Shown: positions 21,724 to 33,340 of the stretch, one piece after another
How the letters are laid out: each line of letters opens with the position of its first letter
Position numbering within the stretch: the first letter of the stretch is position 1
Position numbers and translations under genes: made by a program
The notes under the pieces: generated by a model
Told to the model about the DNA's origin: nothing
What the model saw: only the letters and a program-made list of their open reading frames with translations
The model's database searches: none
Source of the DNA: Elymus sibiricus
Lineage: Eukaryota; Streptophyta; Magnoliopsida; Poales; Poaceae
Reading direction: 5' to 3'
NCBI GenBank assembly: GCA_039707655.1
Contig: CM077664.1
Span: forward strand, 198,084,195 to 198,148,194
DNA: 64,000 bases

Positions 21724-23087
21724 TTGATCTACAACGGTAAACACAAGTTTCACTTAGACATTGTTCATAATTAATTTGCACTAGTGAATAAACAATTTTA
21801 TTCTAAAGTGCGCTCCCACTCAAATCAATATCTCTTAAAATTGATTATGAGTGATTCAAGACCCAAATTGTAATTCAACGCCAAGGATGTATCCATCTCA
21901 AGTGACGAGAATTTCAATTGGTAGGCCAACTTGCCAATCGCATCTCTATGTGACTCTTGTTCATCTTTCGATGGGCGTGTTCCGAGCTCAAGACGATCCT
22001 CCGGAACGTCAAGACAACCAAGTGATCTCGCTGCGAGGTCTCAACTCACCCACCTCACACTTCTCTAATCGTTCGCACCCATGTATCCATGTGGTACCCC
22101 GAAGAGATAGGTGCTGTGACGGTGCTACACTTGGGAGAACACTAACTACTTGATATTTTAAGTGAGAGATCACCCTAATAAAAAGCGACTACCGCACAAT
22201 CAAAAGGGTGCATCATAAGGGATAAACATCTCAGGCAATTCATAACAGCATGATATGGTTTAGCCCTTTCTGACGGAGAAGTCTTTAATTTCTTCGTCTT
22301 TGGCATTTCCGTCGGTGTTCACCTTCGCGAAGATTGCCACCACCTTGTCGATGCACCAGATAATATTGCTATCTCTATAGCTAATAAAATAAGTGCATTA
22401 CTTAAGGTTGACACGCAGGTCATTAAAGTGACAATCATATGGCTCCAGCCATCATGCCGAATCATGACACGCAGGTCAAGTTAATAAATTTACATCATAT
22501 AGTCATCTCATACATAATCAAATTAATATGAGAGCTGCTATACCACATCGCATGCACATCCTGCAAAACCAAGTTAGACGCCTCTAATCGGTTTATGCAA
22601 AATTTTATTTTACGTGGCTTCTAAGGTTTTGACTTAAACCGCAGCTACCAACGTTTATCATCAAGTATGATTATTCAAGTCGCTAGATTAACTTTGCGGG
22701 GTGTATGAAACACGAGATAATAAAATCTCGAGCCCCATACTAAACTTCGTCATACGCATGACCCCCATGAAGATCATATCTGCATTGCCCTTTCGTCTGC
22801 GAAATTTCATCTTTCTCTTAACTATGGTGGAACCCAAAGAACTGATAGCACTTCGTTGATCAATCAGGATCGCGGATTGCCAGAACTTTGTGAAATTCCA
22901 CCATGCCGTTTCAAGATTAGAAATACGCAAATTCTAGGGAAGCAACAAGAACATCGGGTAACAGATTTCATCTGCTACCCGCATAAATAATTTTCAGCAA
23001 TAGATCTCATCTACTACAAAATTATATTATGCAATACCCATACATCTCTATGTATTCTAGATCGCAACCTGCATCTACGCATAGCAA
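21724..23087 (-). other. Untranslated leader of the Angela-like element
   Basis: About 1.36 kb lies between the primer-binding site and the gag ATG. No supported ORF is present. Long leaders are usual for BARE/Angela-type elements and normally hold dimerisation and packaging signals; I could not define any of these by eye. Confidence 0.6.
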
Positions 23088-23101
23088 GGCTCTTGATGCC
23101 A
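23088..23101 (-). other. Primer-binding site (tRNA-Met type)
   Basis: One base after the LTR end the minus strand reads TGGCATCAAGAGCC, close to the TGGTATCAGAGCC complement of the initiator tRNA-Met 3' end used by most plant copia elements. The deviations suggest post-insertion decay. Confidence 0.75.
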
Positions 23102-23102
23102 C

Positions 23103-25195
23103 TGTAGGGGAACGCGACAGAAAACAAAAAATTTCAGTACAGCGAGCACGCCCAGGACCACTATGGAGACTGCATACAAGGTTTGATCTGATCATTACTG
23201 ACTCATAGCGCAGCGGAAGTAGAGTCGATGTAGATCGTCGGTGCAGATCCCCGCAGCTAGGATTTACCACCTCCCAACTGCGAGGATGTACTCCCTCGTC
23301 GGACAGCCCTTCGGGAGGCGATCGGACAGTCCCTCGGATGATGTCACGGACAGCCCTTCGGGAGGACCCACGAAGCTCGAACGGTAACTCGGACAGCCCT
23401 TCGGGAGGACCCTCGAACAGCCCCTCAGGCAAAAGATCGAACCTACGACCTCTCTACGGGGTTGCACACATACGGTGTCAGCTATCCGGCAGGGCTTCGC
23501 CGTCCAGAACTAGTTCCTGCCGGAACCCAGACAACATTTCGGCTCTACGAAACTATTTCGTGGGCGGGAGAGAGAAAGCCAGATAATGCATGGCATGTGT
23601 ATGAGAGTTGGAGTGAGTGTGGAGAGTGCCTCTCCACCTCTATTTATAGGAAATCCCAAGGGGTAGGGTGGAACTCAAAATACCCAAAAAACCCATCATA
23701 TGGATTTTCCAAAGGGGCAAAATGGGAAGGCTAGAGGAACTCCATGGAAGAGCTCCTCCTTGGCCGGCCACCTTGAGTGCCCCCCCCCATGAGGGGCTCT
23801 CATACATCCATGTCATCCCCAAGATATTTTGGAGCAAAGCCCAAAAAGGTGGCTTTCCAAAAAAGTAACCATAAAGTGATTTTCACTATTCACGGAAATA
23901 TTTTTCCGTGACCGTTAAATCCAAAAATATATCTGTGGGTCTTAGAATAATTCCAGTACCCACTAAAATGATTTTGGACGCGTTCCGAAACAATTCTGGA
24001 TTAGTGATTTTCATCTGCGAAAAGCAACCAAACCGGTTCCGGCAGCTCCGGAACATTTCCGGTTTTTATCCTGAAAAAATCCCAGAACTTTCCAGAACAA
24101 TTCTGGCACCCTCCAAGAATTTCCAGGCGCGTGCCGAAACCAATTTGAGTTAATGGTATACTCCGAAACAACTTTTCAGTTTTACCGAAACTATTCTGGT
24201 GTTCTCTCCGGAACGTTTCCGTTGTCTCCAAAACTTTTCCGGTGACTTTCTCTCAGACTCCTTGTCTAGTATTCAGCAGATAGATGACCCTTAAGCGTGT
24301 GACCCTATAGGTTCGGTGAAGTATAGACATGACCCGGAACACTTTCCGATCAATGATCAACATCGGAGCCATGGACACCCATATTGACCCCTATACCCAC
24401 ACGAATAAATATTCGAGTGAACCTCCGGTTGCCGTGTGCTATTCCTGTTGCTTCGCGATATGTTACAAAACCCGAGGTGAGATTTATCTGCATCCTCGTG
24501 GATCAACAACTTGTCCACTATGCCAGTTACCTCGTTACCAGTTTTGTTCTCTTTTCTCGTTTCCGTGTTGCGCCATCCCTGTGATCAAATCACAATGTGT
24601 CTGGCCAGACGATGATGGATACCATAACACCGAGAGGACCCAAGAATATCTCTCCATCATCGGAGGAGCAAATCCCAATCTCGAGCTATCTCGTTTCTTG
24701 TCATACTTTTCCGTGAACCCGTAAGCCGCCATAATAGCCACCCAGTTACGGATGATGTTTAACAAACCCCAAAGTTCACGAAGCAAGTACGAAGGAACTT
24801 GATACTCTCATGGTCTAAGGAATTATGCAAACATTAACTATCTCTGTATTATTAACCATTAATTTGTGACGAATGTATATCATAGCATAACATCAATTCG
24901 GGTCGATTCAACACAAGTGTTCTTCTAACATTGTGCCCTCAAAATTGCCGGCATAGTCATGCCCATGATCAGGAAAACAGGATCATCATGCAATACTTGA
25001 GCCAGTCTTAGAGGCATGACTACGAATACATTTTACCGTTTATTATACCACACGTGCACATGATTTTCCCTCCGAGACTCGTGGATATTGTAGACTAGAG
25101 AATCATTGCAGTTATAGCATGGAACATAAACATTCATTACAAACTTGGAGATACTAAATAACTGTTATTACTGCCTCTAGGGCATATCTCCTACA
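23103..25195 (-). repeat. 5' LTR of the Angela-like copia element
   Basis: This 2093-bp LTR starts TGTAGGAGATATGCC on the minus strand at 25195 and ends CCCCTACA at 23103, giving TG...CA termini with a short inverted repeat (TGTAGG/CCTACA). It is followed on the minus strand by the primer-binding site. The second LTR is not in the window, so LTR divergence cannot be measured. Small ORFs inside it look like shadows. Confidence 0.88.
23641..23648 (-). promoter_or_regulatory. LTR TATA box
   Basis: The minus strand reads CCTATAAATAGAGG inside the copia LTR, about 540 bp before the LTR end. This is a standard plant TATA motif, well placed to start the genomic transcript towards lower coordinates. 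Confidence 0.7.
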
Positions 25196-25200
25196 GTTTC

Positions 25201-25640
25201 CAGCCCGTGTTTTCTTTCGGCCTTCTAAGGGCCCATAAAATCTTGGGCTCATTTCCAGCCCTCGATTACTTACGGTCCGTTACTGGCCTGTTATGCTAAT
25301 GAGCCAGATTCAGCCCGTGGTTACAATCGGCCCGTTTGTGGTCTGTTAACCCATTGGGCCATTTTCAGCCCGTCATGTATTCCGGCCCATTAACGACCCA
25401 TTATGCCTATCGATAAAATTAAGCCTGTGATGACTTTCAGCCTGTTAACAGCCCGTTATGCTACGGGCCCTTAAACATACCATTCCCACTATGACCCGTT
25501 TACGGCCCATAATGCGGTCCGCTTTTGGCCCACGGATCCTACGGCCCGTAGATGGCCCTTGGGCACTATAGCAGGTAGCAGGCCCATGGTTACCACGGGC
25601 CGTATGTGGCCCATGGTGATTACGGCCACTAACAAACCGA
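25201..25640. repeat. Degenerate GGCCCGTT/GGCCCATT repeat array (candidate CACTA subterminal repeats)
   Basis: Short units with cores CGGCCCGTT, CAGCCCGTT and CGGCCCATT recur about every 20-40 bp in both orientations over about 440 bp. The position, downstream of the ORF end at 25937 on the minus strand, is where CACTA elements carry transposase-binding subterminal repeats. That function is inferred. Confidence 0.55.
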
Positions 25641-25936
25641 GCTAAAAGATGACTACGAGGAAATAAATAAGCAAGCAACTAACGCTAGGCTATTACGGCG
25701 ATTGCACAGATTACATCCACTGGGCATCAAAGTTCGCCACCCGTGCAAATATAGAGAACACCCTACACTACAAAAATAGCTTGTTGTTTTCTTCAGCCGG
25801 TCGTTGCCTGTTAAGAACAAATTTTGTATCGCAACAAATCAAATTACAGCCATATAACAAAAGGAGGGTTGGCATAAAAGTAAATGCACCATCAGAAGTT
25901 CAGAAGCTCGGATGATTTGACTTGACTGGTATGTTT
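25641..25936 (-). other. Sequence between repeat array and CACTA ORF end
   Basis: About 300 bp with no ORF. CACTACAAAAATAG at about 25768 resembles a CACTA terminus, but no matching inverted copy was found, so it is not called as an end. Confidence 0.35.
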
Positions 25937-26126
25937 TCATGCTGTAGTGTCTGATGGAGCACCATAAACTTCGCTGTCATTTCTCCTAGGCTCCTGAACA
26001 ACATAGCAAATGTCTGATAGTCTAGTTTCAAAACCATGCATATCTTGACGACATCGAACAATGGTTGTTCTTGTTTCACAAAGGGTCTCTGTTAGGGATT
26101 GGACCTGTGTCTGGAGCGCAGATATA
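25937..26126 (-). pseudogene. CACTA-like gene, last exon, 3' part
   Basis: The minus-strand frame ISALQTQVQSLTETLCETRT continues to a stop at 25937 (ending GAPSDTTA). Joined with 33341-33551 after removing the gypsy element 26127-33340 and one ATATA, it gives a continuous exon (HEQDLQDRQNDISALQTQ). Heptad-like Leu spacing suggests a C-terminal coiled coil. Confidence 0.75.
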
Positions 26127-27792
26127 TGATACGTCTCCAACGTATCTATAATTTATGAAGTATTCATGCCATGTTTATTATAGTTTTGTATGATTTTGGT
26201 GCACTTTTATATGATTTTCATGGACTAACATATTGACCTAGTGCCCAGTGCCAGTTGCTGTTTTCTGCTTGTTTTTGGTTTTCCAGAAAATCCATATCAA
26301 ATGAAGTCCAAATGCAGCGAAACTTTTTGACGATTTTTTCTAGAACATAAGAGACACTAGAAGCTTCGGGAGGTGGCCAGAAGACCCACAGGGCCCCCAC
26401 GAGCCACCAGGGCACGCCACCCCCCCAGGCGCGCCCTGGTGCCTCATGGGCCCCTATGGCCCTTCTTCGCGTGATTCCAACGCCAAAAAATCATATATAT
26501 TTAGAAACCCCCGAAAGTTAACCTAGATGAGTTTTTACGCCGCCGCAAGCCTCTGTACCTCCACGATCTCATCTACAGCCCTTTTCCGGCACCTTGCCGG
26601 AGGGGGGAAAGCATCACCGAAGGCCATCTTCATCATCCCGGCGGTCTCCATGACGAGGAGGGAGTAGTTCACCCTCGGGGTTGAGGGTTTGTACCAGTAG
26701 CTATGTGTTTGATCTCTCTCTCTCGTGTTCTTGATTTGGCACGATCTTGATGTATCGCGAGCTTTGTTAATATAGTTGGATCATATGGTGTTTCTTCTCT
26801 CTCTATCCTTGTTGTGATGAATCGAATCTTTTCCCTTTGAGGTTTCGTTATTGTCGGATTGAATATTTCAGATTTGAGAACACTTGATGTATGTCTTGCA
26901 TATGAATACCCGTGGTGACAATGGGGTATTATATTGATTCACTTGATATATGTTTTGGCACTCAACTCGCGGATTCCCGCGGTGACATTGGGGTAATCTA
27001 TGCATATGGGTTGATGCACGTTTTCATTATCTTTTCTCCTATAGAAACTTTGGGGTGCTCCTTGAAGTTCTTTGTGTTGGATTGAATATTATGAATGTGA
27101 AGTTGTTTGATGCATATCGAATAATCAACTCACGGATACTTGTGGTGACATTGGAGTATCTAGGTGACATTAGGGTTGGTTGATGTGTTTCATATGGTGT
27201 TATTTTAGTACGAACTCTAGGGCTATTCGTGACACTTATAGGGATGGCTCAATAGATTGATCGGAAAAGATAACTTTGAGGTGGTTTCGTACCCTACAAC
27301 AATTTCTATCTTATGTTCTCCGCGAATAGGAACTTGGGAGTGATTCTTTATCGCATGTTGAGGGATGGTTATATGATCCAATTATGTTAGCATTGTTGAG
27401 AGATTGCACTAGTGAAAGTATGAACCCTAGGCCTTGTTTTTAAGCATTGCAATACCGTTTGTGCTCACTTTTGTTACTTGCTACCTTGCTGTTTTTATAT
27501 TTTCAGATTACAAAAACCTATATCTACTATCCATACTACACTTTTATCACCATCTCTTCGCCAAACTAGTGCACCTATACAATTTACCATTGTATTGGGT
27601 GTGTTGGGGACACAAGAGATTTCTTGTATTTGGTTGCAGGGTTGTTTGAGAGATACCATCTTCAACCTACGCCTCCCACAGATTGATAAACCTTAGGTCA
27701 TCCACTTGAGGGAAAATTGCTACTATCCTACAAAACTCTGCGCTTGGAGGCCCAACACGAGTCTACAAGAATAAGTTGTGTAGTTGACATCA
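26127..27792 (+). repeat. 5' LTR of the right Sabrina-like element
   Basis: 1666 bp, starting TGATACGTCTCC and ending GTTGACATCA. The 27262-27496 segment is in what I judge the ancestral orientation, because similar LTRs recalled from Triticeae have it this way round. Confidence 0.93.
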
Positions 27793-27802
27793 AGCTCTTT
27801 TC

Positions 27803-27820
27803 TGGCGCCGTTGCCGGGGA
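27803..27820 (+). other. Primer-binding site of the right Sabrina-like element
   Basis: TGGCGCCGTTGCCGGGGA, ten bases after the LTR end. The same type, with one difference, is found in the element 49433-60247. From memory this matches the PBS of Athila-lineage gypsy elements (tRNA-Asp type). Confidence 0.8.
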
Positions 27821-27916
27821 GGTGAGTGCTTGAAGGTATATCTTTAGATCTTGCAATCAAATCTTTTATTTTCTTGTTTTATCACTAGTTTGGTTTATAA
27901 AAGAAAACTTCAAAAA

Positions 27917-28702
27917 ATGGAATTGAGGTCGCCTCATATTATTCGTCTTTATCATGTCTTTCTTGAAAATGATGGATCGGAAAATTGTGCTCAATTGATA
28001 GAAGAAGAATTCAATAAAATGTTTGGCATAAAATATTTGAATGATGAGCATGATTGCAATGTTGCTAGTATGAATTCTTTGAATATCCATGATGCTAATG
28101 ATATGCAAAGCTACAAGCTTGGGGATGCGATGTTTGATGAAGATGATATTTTTAGTCCCCCAAGTTTTGATGAGAAAATTTGTTATGATGAAACCATGCC
28201 TCCTATCTATGATTATTATGGTGATGACATGTATGATATAAAGATTAATGATAACCATGAAACTTGTCATCATGATTTTAATATTCAATTTGGTTATGTC
28301 AATCAAGTATCTCAGGATAGCTATTTTGTTGAGTTTGCTCCCACTATTATGAATGAGAAGGAATTTGCTTATGTGGAGAGTAATTAAATTTCTATGCTTA
28401 TGAATCATGAAAAGAATGCTTTGTGTGATGGATATATTGTTGAATTTCTTCATGATGCTACTGAAAATTATTTTGAGAGAGGAATATATGCTTCTACATA
28501 TTTTAATAACATCAAGTTTCCTCTCTATGTGTTGAAAGTTTTGAAGTTATGTTTGTTTTGCCTTCCTATGCTAGTTGATTCTTGCTCCCATAAACTATTT
28601 TCTCAAAAAATCCCTATGCATAGGAAGTGGGTTAGGCTTAAATGTGCTTGTCATATGTTTCATGATGCTCTCTTTGTGTTTCAATTCTTTACTTGTATGT
28701 GA
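27917..28702 (+). pseudogene. Short ORF of the right Sabrina-like element, interrupted by a stop
   Basis: The frame opens at ATG 27917 (MELRSPHIIRLYHVF; an ATG at 27851 is also in frame) and runs to TAA at 28385-28387, then continues in the same frame to 28702. The first half is acidic and rich in Asp, His and Tyr; the second is hydrophobic and Cys-rich (FERGIYASTYFNNIKFPL, MHRKWVRLKC). No gag, zinc-knuckle or enzyme motif is visible. Similar short proteins are known to me only as hypothetical products of Triticeae repeats. Function unknown. Confidence 0.6.
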
Positions 28703-28718
28703 GCATCATTGAAATCAT

Positions 28719-28771
28719 CATGCCTAGCTAAAAAGGCATTAAAGAAAAGCGCTTGTTGGGAGACAACTCAA
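28719..28771 (+). other. Conserved post-ORF motif with small hairpin
   Basis: TGCCTAGCTA ... GCGCTTGTTGGGAGACAACTCAA follows the ORF stop by 17 bp. The left Sabrina-like element has the same block after its gag stop (15750-15808, minus strand). TTGGG can pair with the downstream CTCAA here (with a G-T wobble) and with CCCAA there. Confidence 0.6.
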
Positions 28772-28849
28772 TATTTCTACCTACTGTTTTTGTGTGTTCA
28801 CATGATTAATCTACTGTATTAATCATATTTTATATGTTTTCTTTCAATA

Positions 28850-30290
28850 ATGTGCCAAGTAAAGCCTTTGGGATAGTATGGACGCTTGTTGATTTGATTC
28901 TGTGCAAAAATAGAAACTTTTGCGTCCAGTGCTGGAATTTCTATTCTGTACTGGAGCATGAAAAAATTCTGAAATTTTTATACTGTATTGGGTTACAAAT
29001 TTTTTACGTTTTCCTAATTTTTCAGAATTTTTGGAGGTATAGAAGTATGGTTTTTAAATCGCTCACTACGCGTTGTTCTGTTTTTGGCAGATTCTGTTTT
29101 CGGTGCATAGTTTGCTTGTTTTAGTGTTTCCATAGCTTATATTATGAGATATAAATTGTGGAAATGATATACTACAGTAGGAATTATGTGAGAACAATTA
29201 TGAAACTTGCCTTGACAGCACCTGAGTGGATGATTTATTTTTTATCATACTAACCTATCTCACAAGTTCCGTTAAGTTTTGTGTGGTTGAAGTTTTCAAG
29301 TTTTGGGTGAGATATCGATATGAGGAGAATAAGGAGTGGCAAGACCCTAATCTTGGGGATGCCCAAGGCACCCCAAGGTAATATTTAAGGAAGACCTAAG
29401 CAACTAAGCTTGGGGATGCCCCGGAAGGCATCCCCTCTTTCGTCTCCAACATTATCGGTAACCTTGCTTGGAACTATATTTTTATTCGTCACATGATATG
29501 TGTTTTGCTTGGAGCATCATTTTATTTTGTTTATATTTGCTTGCTGTTATCAATAATCATGTTTTGTATCTTTTAGTTCAATAAAATGCCAATTATAGCC
29601 TTTACCATGCTCAGTTTGCAAGTTCATGTGTTGCTGTTTGAAAACAGAAAGTTTTCTGTTATGTCCAGAATATTCCTGAATAGTCAGAACATGATAAAAA
29701 TCTGATTTTTTTACACAGTAAGAAGGCATGAGTTCTATATCACGTGGTAATTTTTCAGAATTTTTGGAGTTAGGAAATTATGGATTCTTATTCCCCTTTT
29801 ACAGACTGTTCTGTTTTGGCAGATTGCTGTTATAGTTACATTGTTTGCATATGTTTGCGTGTTTAATGTTTCTATTTGAGGATAGGAGTATTAAATATGA
29901 AGAGGCATTTAGTATGCAATGTTTAATTATAATTTTTTTGATTTTCTACCGTGGAGAATGTTAAGGTTTTGAGTTGATTTATACTATCTTATCTCACGAG
30001 TTCTTGTTGAGTTTTGTGTGGATGAAGTTCTTAAGATTTAGGGAAACCATGATCTGAGAGGAATTAAGGAGACACAAGAGCTCAAGCTTGGGGATTCCCA
30101 AGGCATCCCAAATTAATATTTCAAGAAGTCTCAAGCATCTAAGCTTGGGGATGCCCCGGTAGGCATCCCGCCATTCTTCATCAACAACTATCGGTCAGTT
30201 TTGGTTGAGCCTAAGTTTTTGCTTCTTCACATGATATGTGCTATCCTTGGAATGTCATTTTATTTTGTCTTCTTTGTTGTTTGAATAAAA
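28850..30290 (+). repeat. Diverged direct duplication, period about 735 bp
   Basis: Landmarks repeat with a spacing of about 735 bp: AAGCTTGGGGATGCCCCGG at 29406 and 30141, GAGTTTTGTGTGG-type sequence near 29275 and 30010, and CACATGATATGTG near 29490 and 30230. Each copy contains a GGGGATGCC/GGCATCCC stem-loop (29412-29435 and 30147-30169). No ORF. Confidence 0.7.
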
Positions 30291-31663
30291 TACTTGAGAT
30301 CTGAAATTTTTTAAATGAGAGAAAGTCCTCACATAGCTACCTATTTACTTTACTGCTCATTTGATCTTCACTTATATCTTTTTGGAGTAGTTTTTCATTT
30401 ACTCTTGTGCTTCACTTATATCCTATGAGTAAATTGTGAAAGAATTGAATATAATAAAGTTGAAATTTATATGCTTCATCACTTGAACAATTCATGAAAG
30501 AATTTTGAAGGAAGAGAAATTTCACATATAAATATACTATCTTGGACATTTTCTATGATTGTGAGCCCCCATTAATTATTTTCAAGCTTGATCAAGTAGT
30601 TGATGTTGGACAAGGAAGACAACGTAATGAGTTATGTTTGTTTATATTCACATAGAAGTTATATTGTCATGGATCCTCTAACATGTGGTGCTTGCTTAGG
30701 ATCTTTTGCTAGCCAAAAAATCATACTAAGTAGAGATACTACTTGTGCATCCAAAAACCCTTAAACCCAGTTTCTTGCCATGAGTGTCCACCATATCTAC
30801 CTATGGATTGAATAAGATCCTTCAAGTAAGTTGTCATCGGTGCAAAAATTAATAAAAAATTGCTCCTAAAATATGTATGATCTTTTATTGTAAGGGAAAA
30901 TAAGCGTTGTACGAACTTGTGATGGTAAAGAAATAAAAGCGACGGACTGCATAATAAAGGTTGCTATCACAAGGGGCAATATAACATGACGTTCCTTTGC
31001 ATTAAGGGCTTGTGCATGACAACCTCTGCTTCCCTCTGCGAAGGGCCTATCTTTTACTTTTCTGTATTTACTTTTATGCAAGAGTCATTAATGTTCATCC
31101 CCATTCCGCTCTATTTATTATTTAGTTGGCAAGCATTATATGGTAGGGAAAGATCCAGGCACATATATCCAGTTGAATATAGATGATCATGAGTTATTAT
31201 TGTTTACATTATCCATGAGATAAATAAGTTGGGAGGCAAAACATTAAGCCCCTATCTTCCTATGTGTTTGACTGAAACGGTTTGTTCTAAAAATATGCTT
31301 TGAGTGTCAGCAATCATGGAAGACTAAATGATGGTTGAGTATGTGGAATTTGCTAGATCAAAGCTCTTACATAGACCCTTCCTGAAAATAAGATGAATTG
31401 CAATTGTTTGATGACTGAGAACATAGTTTGTTAGTTTTCAAGAAAGTTTATGGCCTATACTTTAAACATGTGAATAGCTTGCTACTTGATCATGAGAAGT
31501 TTTATGAGATGAGCTACTGATTATGATATATATTGATGCTAGAAAAAGTAATTGAAATTATCATTGATCAAACTTATGCACTATGCTAGCATTCACACTT
31601 CATAAATTATTTCTTTTATCATTTACCTACTCAAGGACGAGCAGGAATTAAGCTTGGGGATGC
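30291..31663 (+). other. Noncoding 3' interior of the right Sabrina-like element
   Basis: AT-rich with no supported ORF. It ends in a polypurine tract (GAATTAAGCTTGGGGATGC) abutting the 3' LTR. Parts match 13300-14300 of the left Sabrina-like element in reverse orientation. Confidence 0.65.
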
Positions 31664-33340
31664 TGATACGTCTCCAATGTATCTATAATTTATGAAGTAT
31701 TCATGCCATGTTTATTATAGTTTTGTATGATTTTGGTGCACTTTTATATGGATTTTATATGATTTTCATGGACTAACATGTTGACCTAGTGCCCAGTGCC
31801 AGTTGCTGTTTTCTGCTTGTTTTTGGTTTTCCAGAAAATCCATATCAAATGAAGTCCAAATGCAGCGAAACTTTTTGACGATTTTTTCTGGAACATAAGA
31901 GACACTAGAAGCTTCGGGAGGTGGCCAGAAGACCCACAGGGGCCCCACGAGCCACCAGGGCGCGCCACCCCCCAGGCGTGCCCTGGTGCCTCGTGGGCCC
32001 CCTGTGGCCCTTCTTCGCGTGATTCCAACGCCAAAAAATCATATATATTCAGAAACCCCCGAAAGTTAACCTAGATGAGTTTTTACACCGCCGCAAGCCT
32101 CTGTACCTCCACGATCTCATCTACAGCCCTTTTCCGGCACCCTGCCGGAGGGGGGAAAGCATCACCGGAGGCCATCTTCATCATCCCGGCGGTCTCCATG
32201 ATGAGGAGGGAATAGTTCACCCTCGGGGCTGAGGGTTTGTACCAGTAGCTATGTGTTTGATCTCGATCTCTCGTGTTCTTGATTTGGCACGATCTTGATG
32301 TATCGCGAGCTTTGTTAATATAGTTGGATCATATGGTGTTTCTTCTCTCTCTATCCTTGTTGTGATGAATCGAATCTTTTCCCTTTGAGGTTTCGTTATT
32401 GTCGGATTGAATATTTCAGATTTGAGAACACTTGATGTATGTCTTGCATATGAATACCCGTGGTGACAATGGGGTATTATATTGATTCACTTGATATATG
32501 TTTTGGCACTCAACTCGCGGATTCCCGCGGTGACATTGGGGTAATCTATGCATATGGGTTGATGCACGTTTTCATTATCTTTTCTCCTATAGAAACTTTG
32601 GGGTGCTCCTTGAAGTTCTTTGTGTTGGATTGAATATTATGAATGTGAAGTTGTTTGATGCATATCGAATAATCAACTCACGGATACTTGTGGTGACATT
32701 GGAGTATCTAGGTGACATTAGGGTTGGTTGATGTGTTTCATATGTTGTTATTTTAGTACGAACTCTAGGGCTATTCGTGACACTTATAGGGATGGCTCAA
32801 TAGATTGATAAAAACAGCAAGGTAGCAAGTAACAAAAGTGAGCACAAACAGTATTGCAATGCTTAAAAACAAGGCCTAGGGTTCATACTTTCACTAGTGC
32901 AATCTCTCAACAATGCTAACATAATTGGATCATATAACCATCCCTCAACATGCGATAAAGAATCACTCCCAAGTTCCTATTCGCGGAGAACATAAGATAG
33001 AAATTGTTGTAGGGTACGAAACCACCTCAAAGTTATCTTTTCCGATATTTTCAGATTACAAAAACCTATATCTACTATCCATACTACACTTTTATCACCA
33101 TCTCTTCGCAGAACTAGTGCACCTATACAATTTACCATTGTATTGGGTGTGTTGGGGACACAAGAGATTTCTTGTATTTGGTTGCAGGGTTGTTTGAGAG
33201 ATACCATCTTCAACCTACGCCTCCCACGGATTGATAAACCTTAGGTCATCCACTTAAGGGAAAATTGCTACTGTCCTACAAAACTCTGCGCTTGGAGGCC
33301 CAACACGAGTCTACAAGAATAAGTTGTGTAGTAGACATCA
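31664..33340 (+). repeat. 3' LTR of the right Sabrina-like element
   Basis: 1677 bp, ending GTAGACATCA before the TSD ATATA. It differs from the 5' LTR by roughly two dozen small changes, an 11-bp insertion near 31750 (second GGATTTTATAT), and the inversion at 32810-33044. Confidence 0.93.
32810..33044 (-). repeat. 235-bp segment inverted relative to the 5' LTR
   Basis: The reverse complement of 32810-33044 equals 27262-27496 except for one substitution. Flanks are conserved in direct orientation: GATTGAT on the left and ATATTTTCAG on the right in both LTRs. The inversion is clean, with no extra or lost bases apparent. Confidence 0.93.

Larger units (their letters stand above)
1..25195 (-). 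mobile_element. Angela/BARE-like Ty1/copia retrotransposon, split by two insertions, 3' half outside window
   Basis: The element reads right to left: 5' LTR at 23103-25195, PBS at 23088-23101, leader, then gag-protease-integrase from 21723 downwards. The coding frame is broken at 19857/11741 by the gypsy element 11742-19856 and at 11493/46 by the copia element 47-11492, and resumes correctly after each. Reverse transcriptase, RNase H and the 3' LTR lie beyond position 1. The right flank GTTTC (25196-25200) is the expected TSD, but the partner copy is off-window. The order protease-integrase before RT is inferred from the copia-type integrase directly following the protease; the LTR start resembles the BARE/Angela/WIS group from memory, so the family name is tentative. 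Confidence 0.9.
26127..33340 (+). mobile_element. Sabrina-like non-autonomous gypsy element with an inverted segment in its 3' LTR
   Basis: A complete 7.2-kb LTR element with TSD ATATA at 26122-26126 and 33341-33345, LTRs at 26127-27792 and 31664-33340, PBS at 27803 and polypurine tract AAGCTTGGGGATGC before 31664. The interior holds one short broken ORF and no gag, protease, RT or integrase motifs. It must move, if at all, with proteins from a relative. The 3' LTR contains a 235-bp inversion relative to the 5' LTR. Confidence 0.93.

Noticed and set aside
25768..25781. CACTACAAAAATAG as a CACTA terminus
   Set aside because: No inverted partner and no 3-bp TSD could be found; it lies inside the element rather than at a border.
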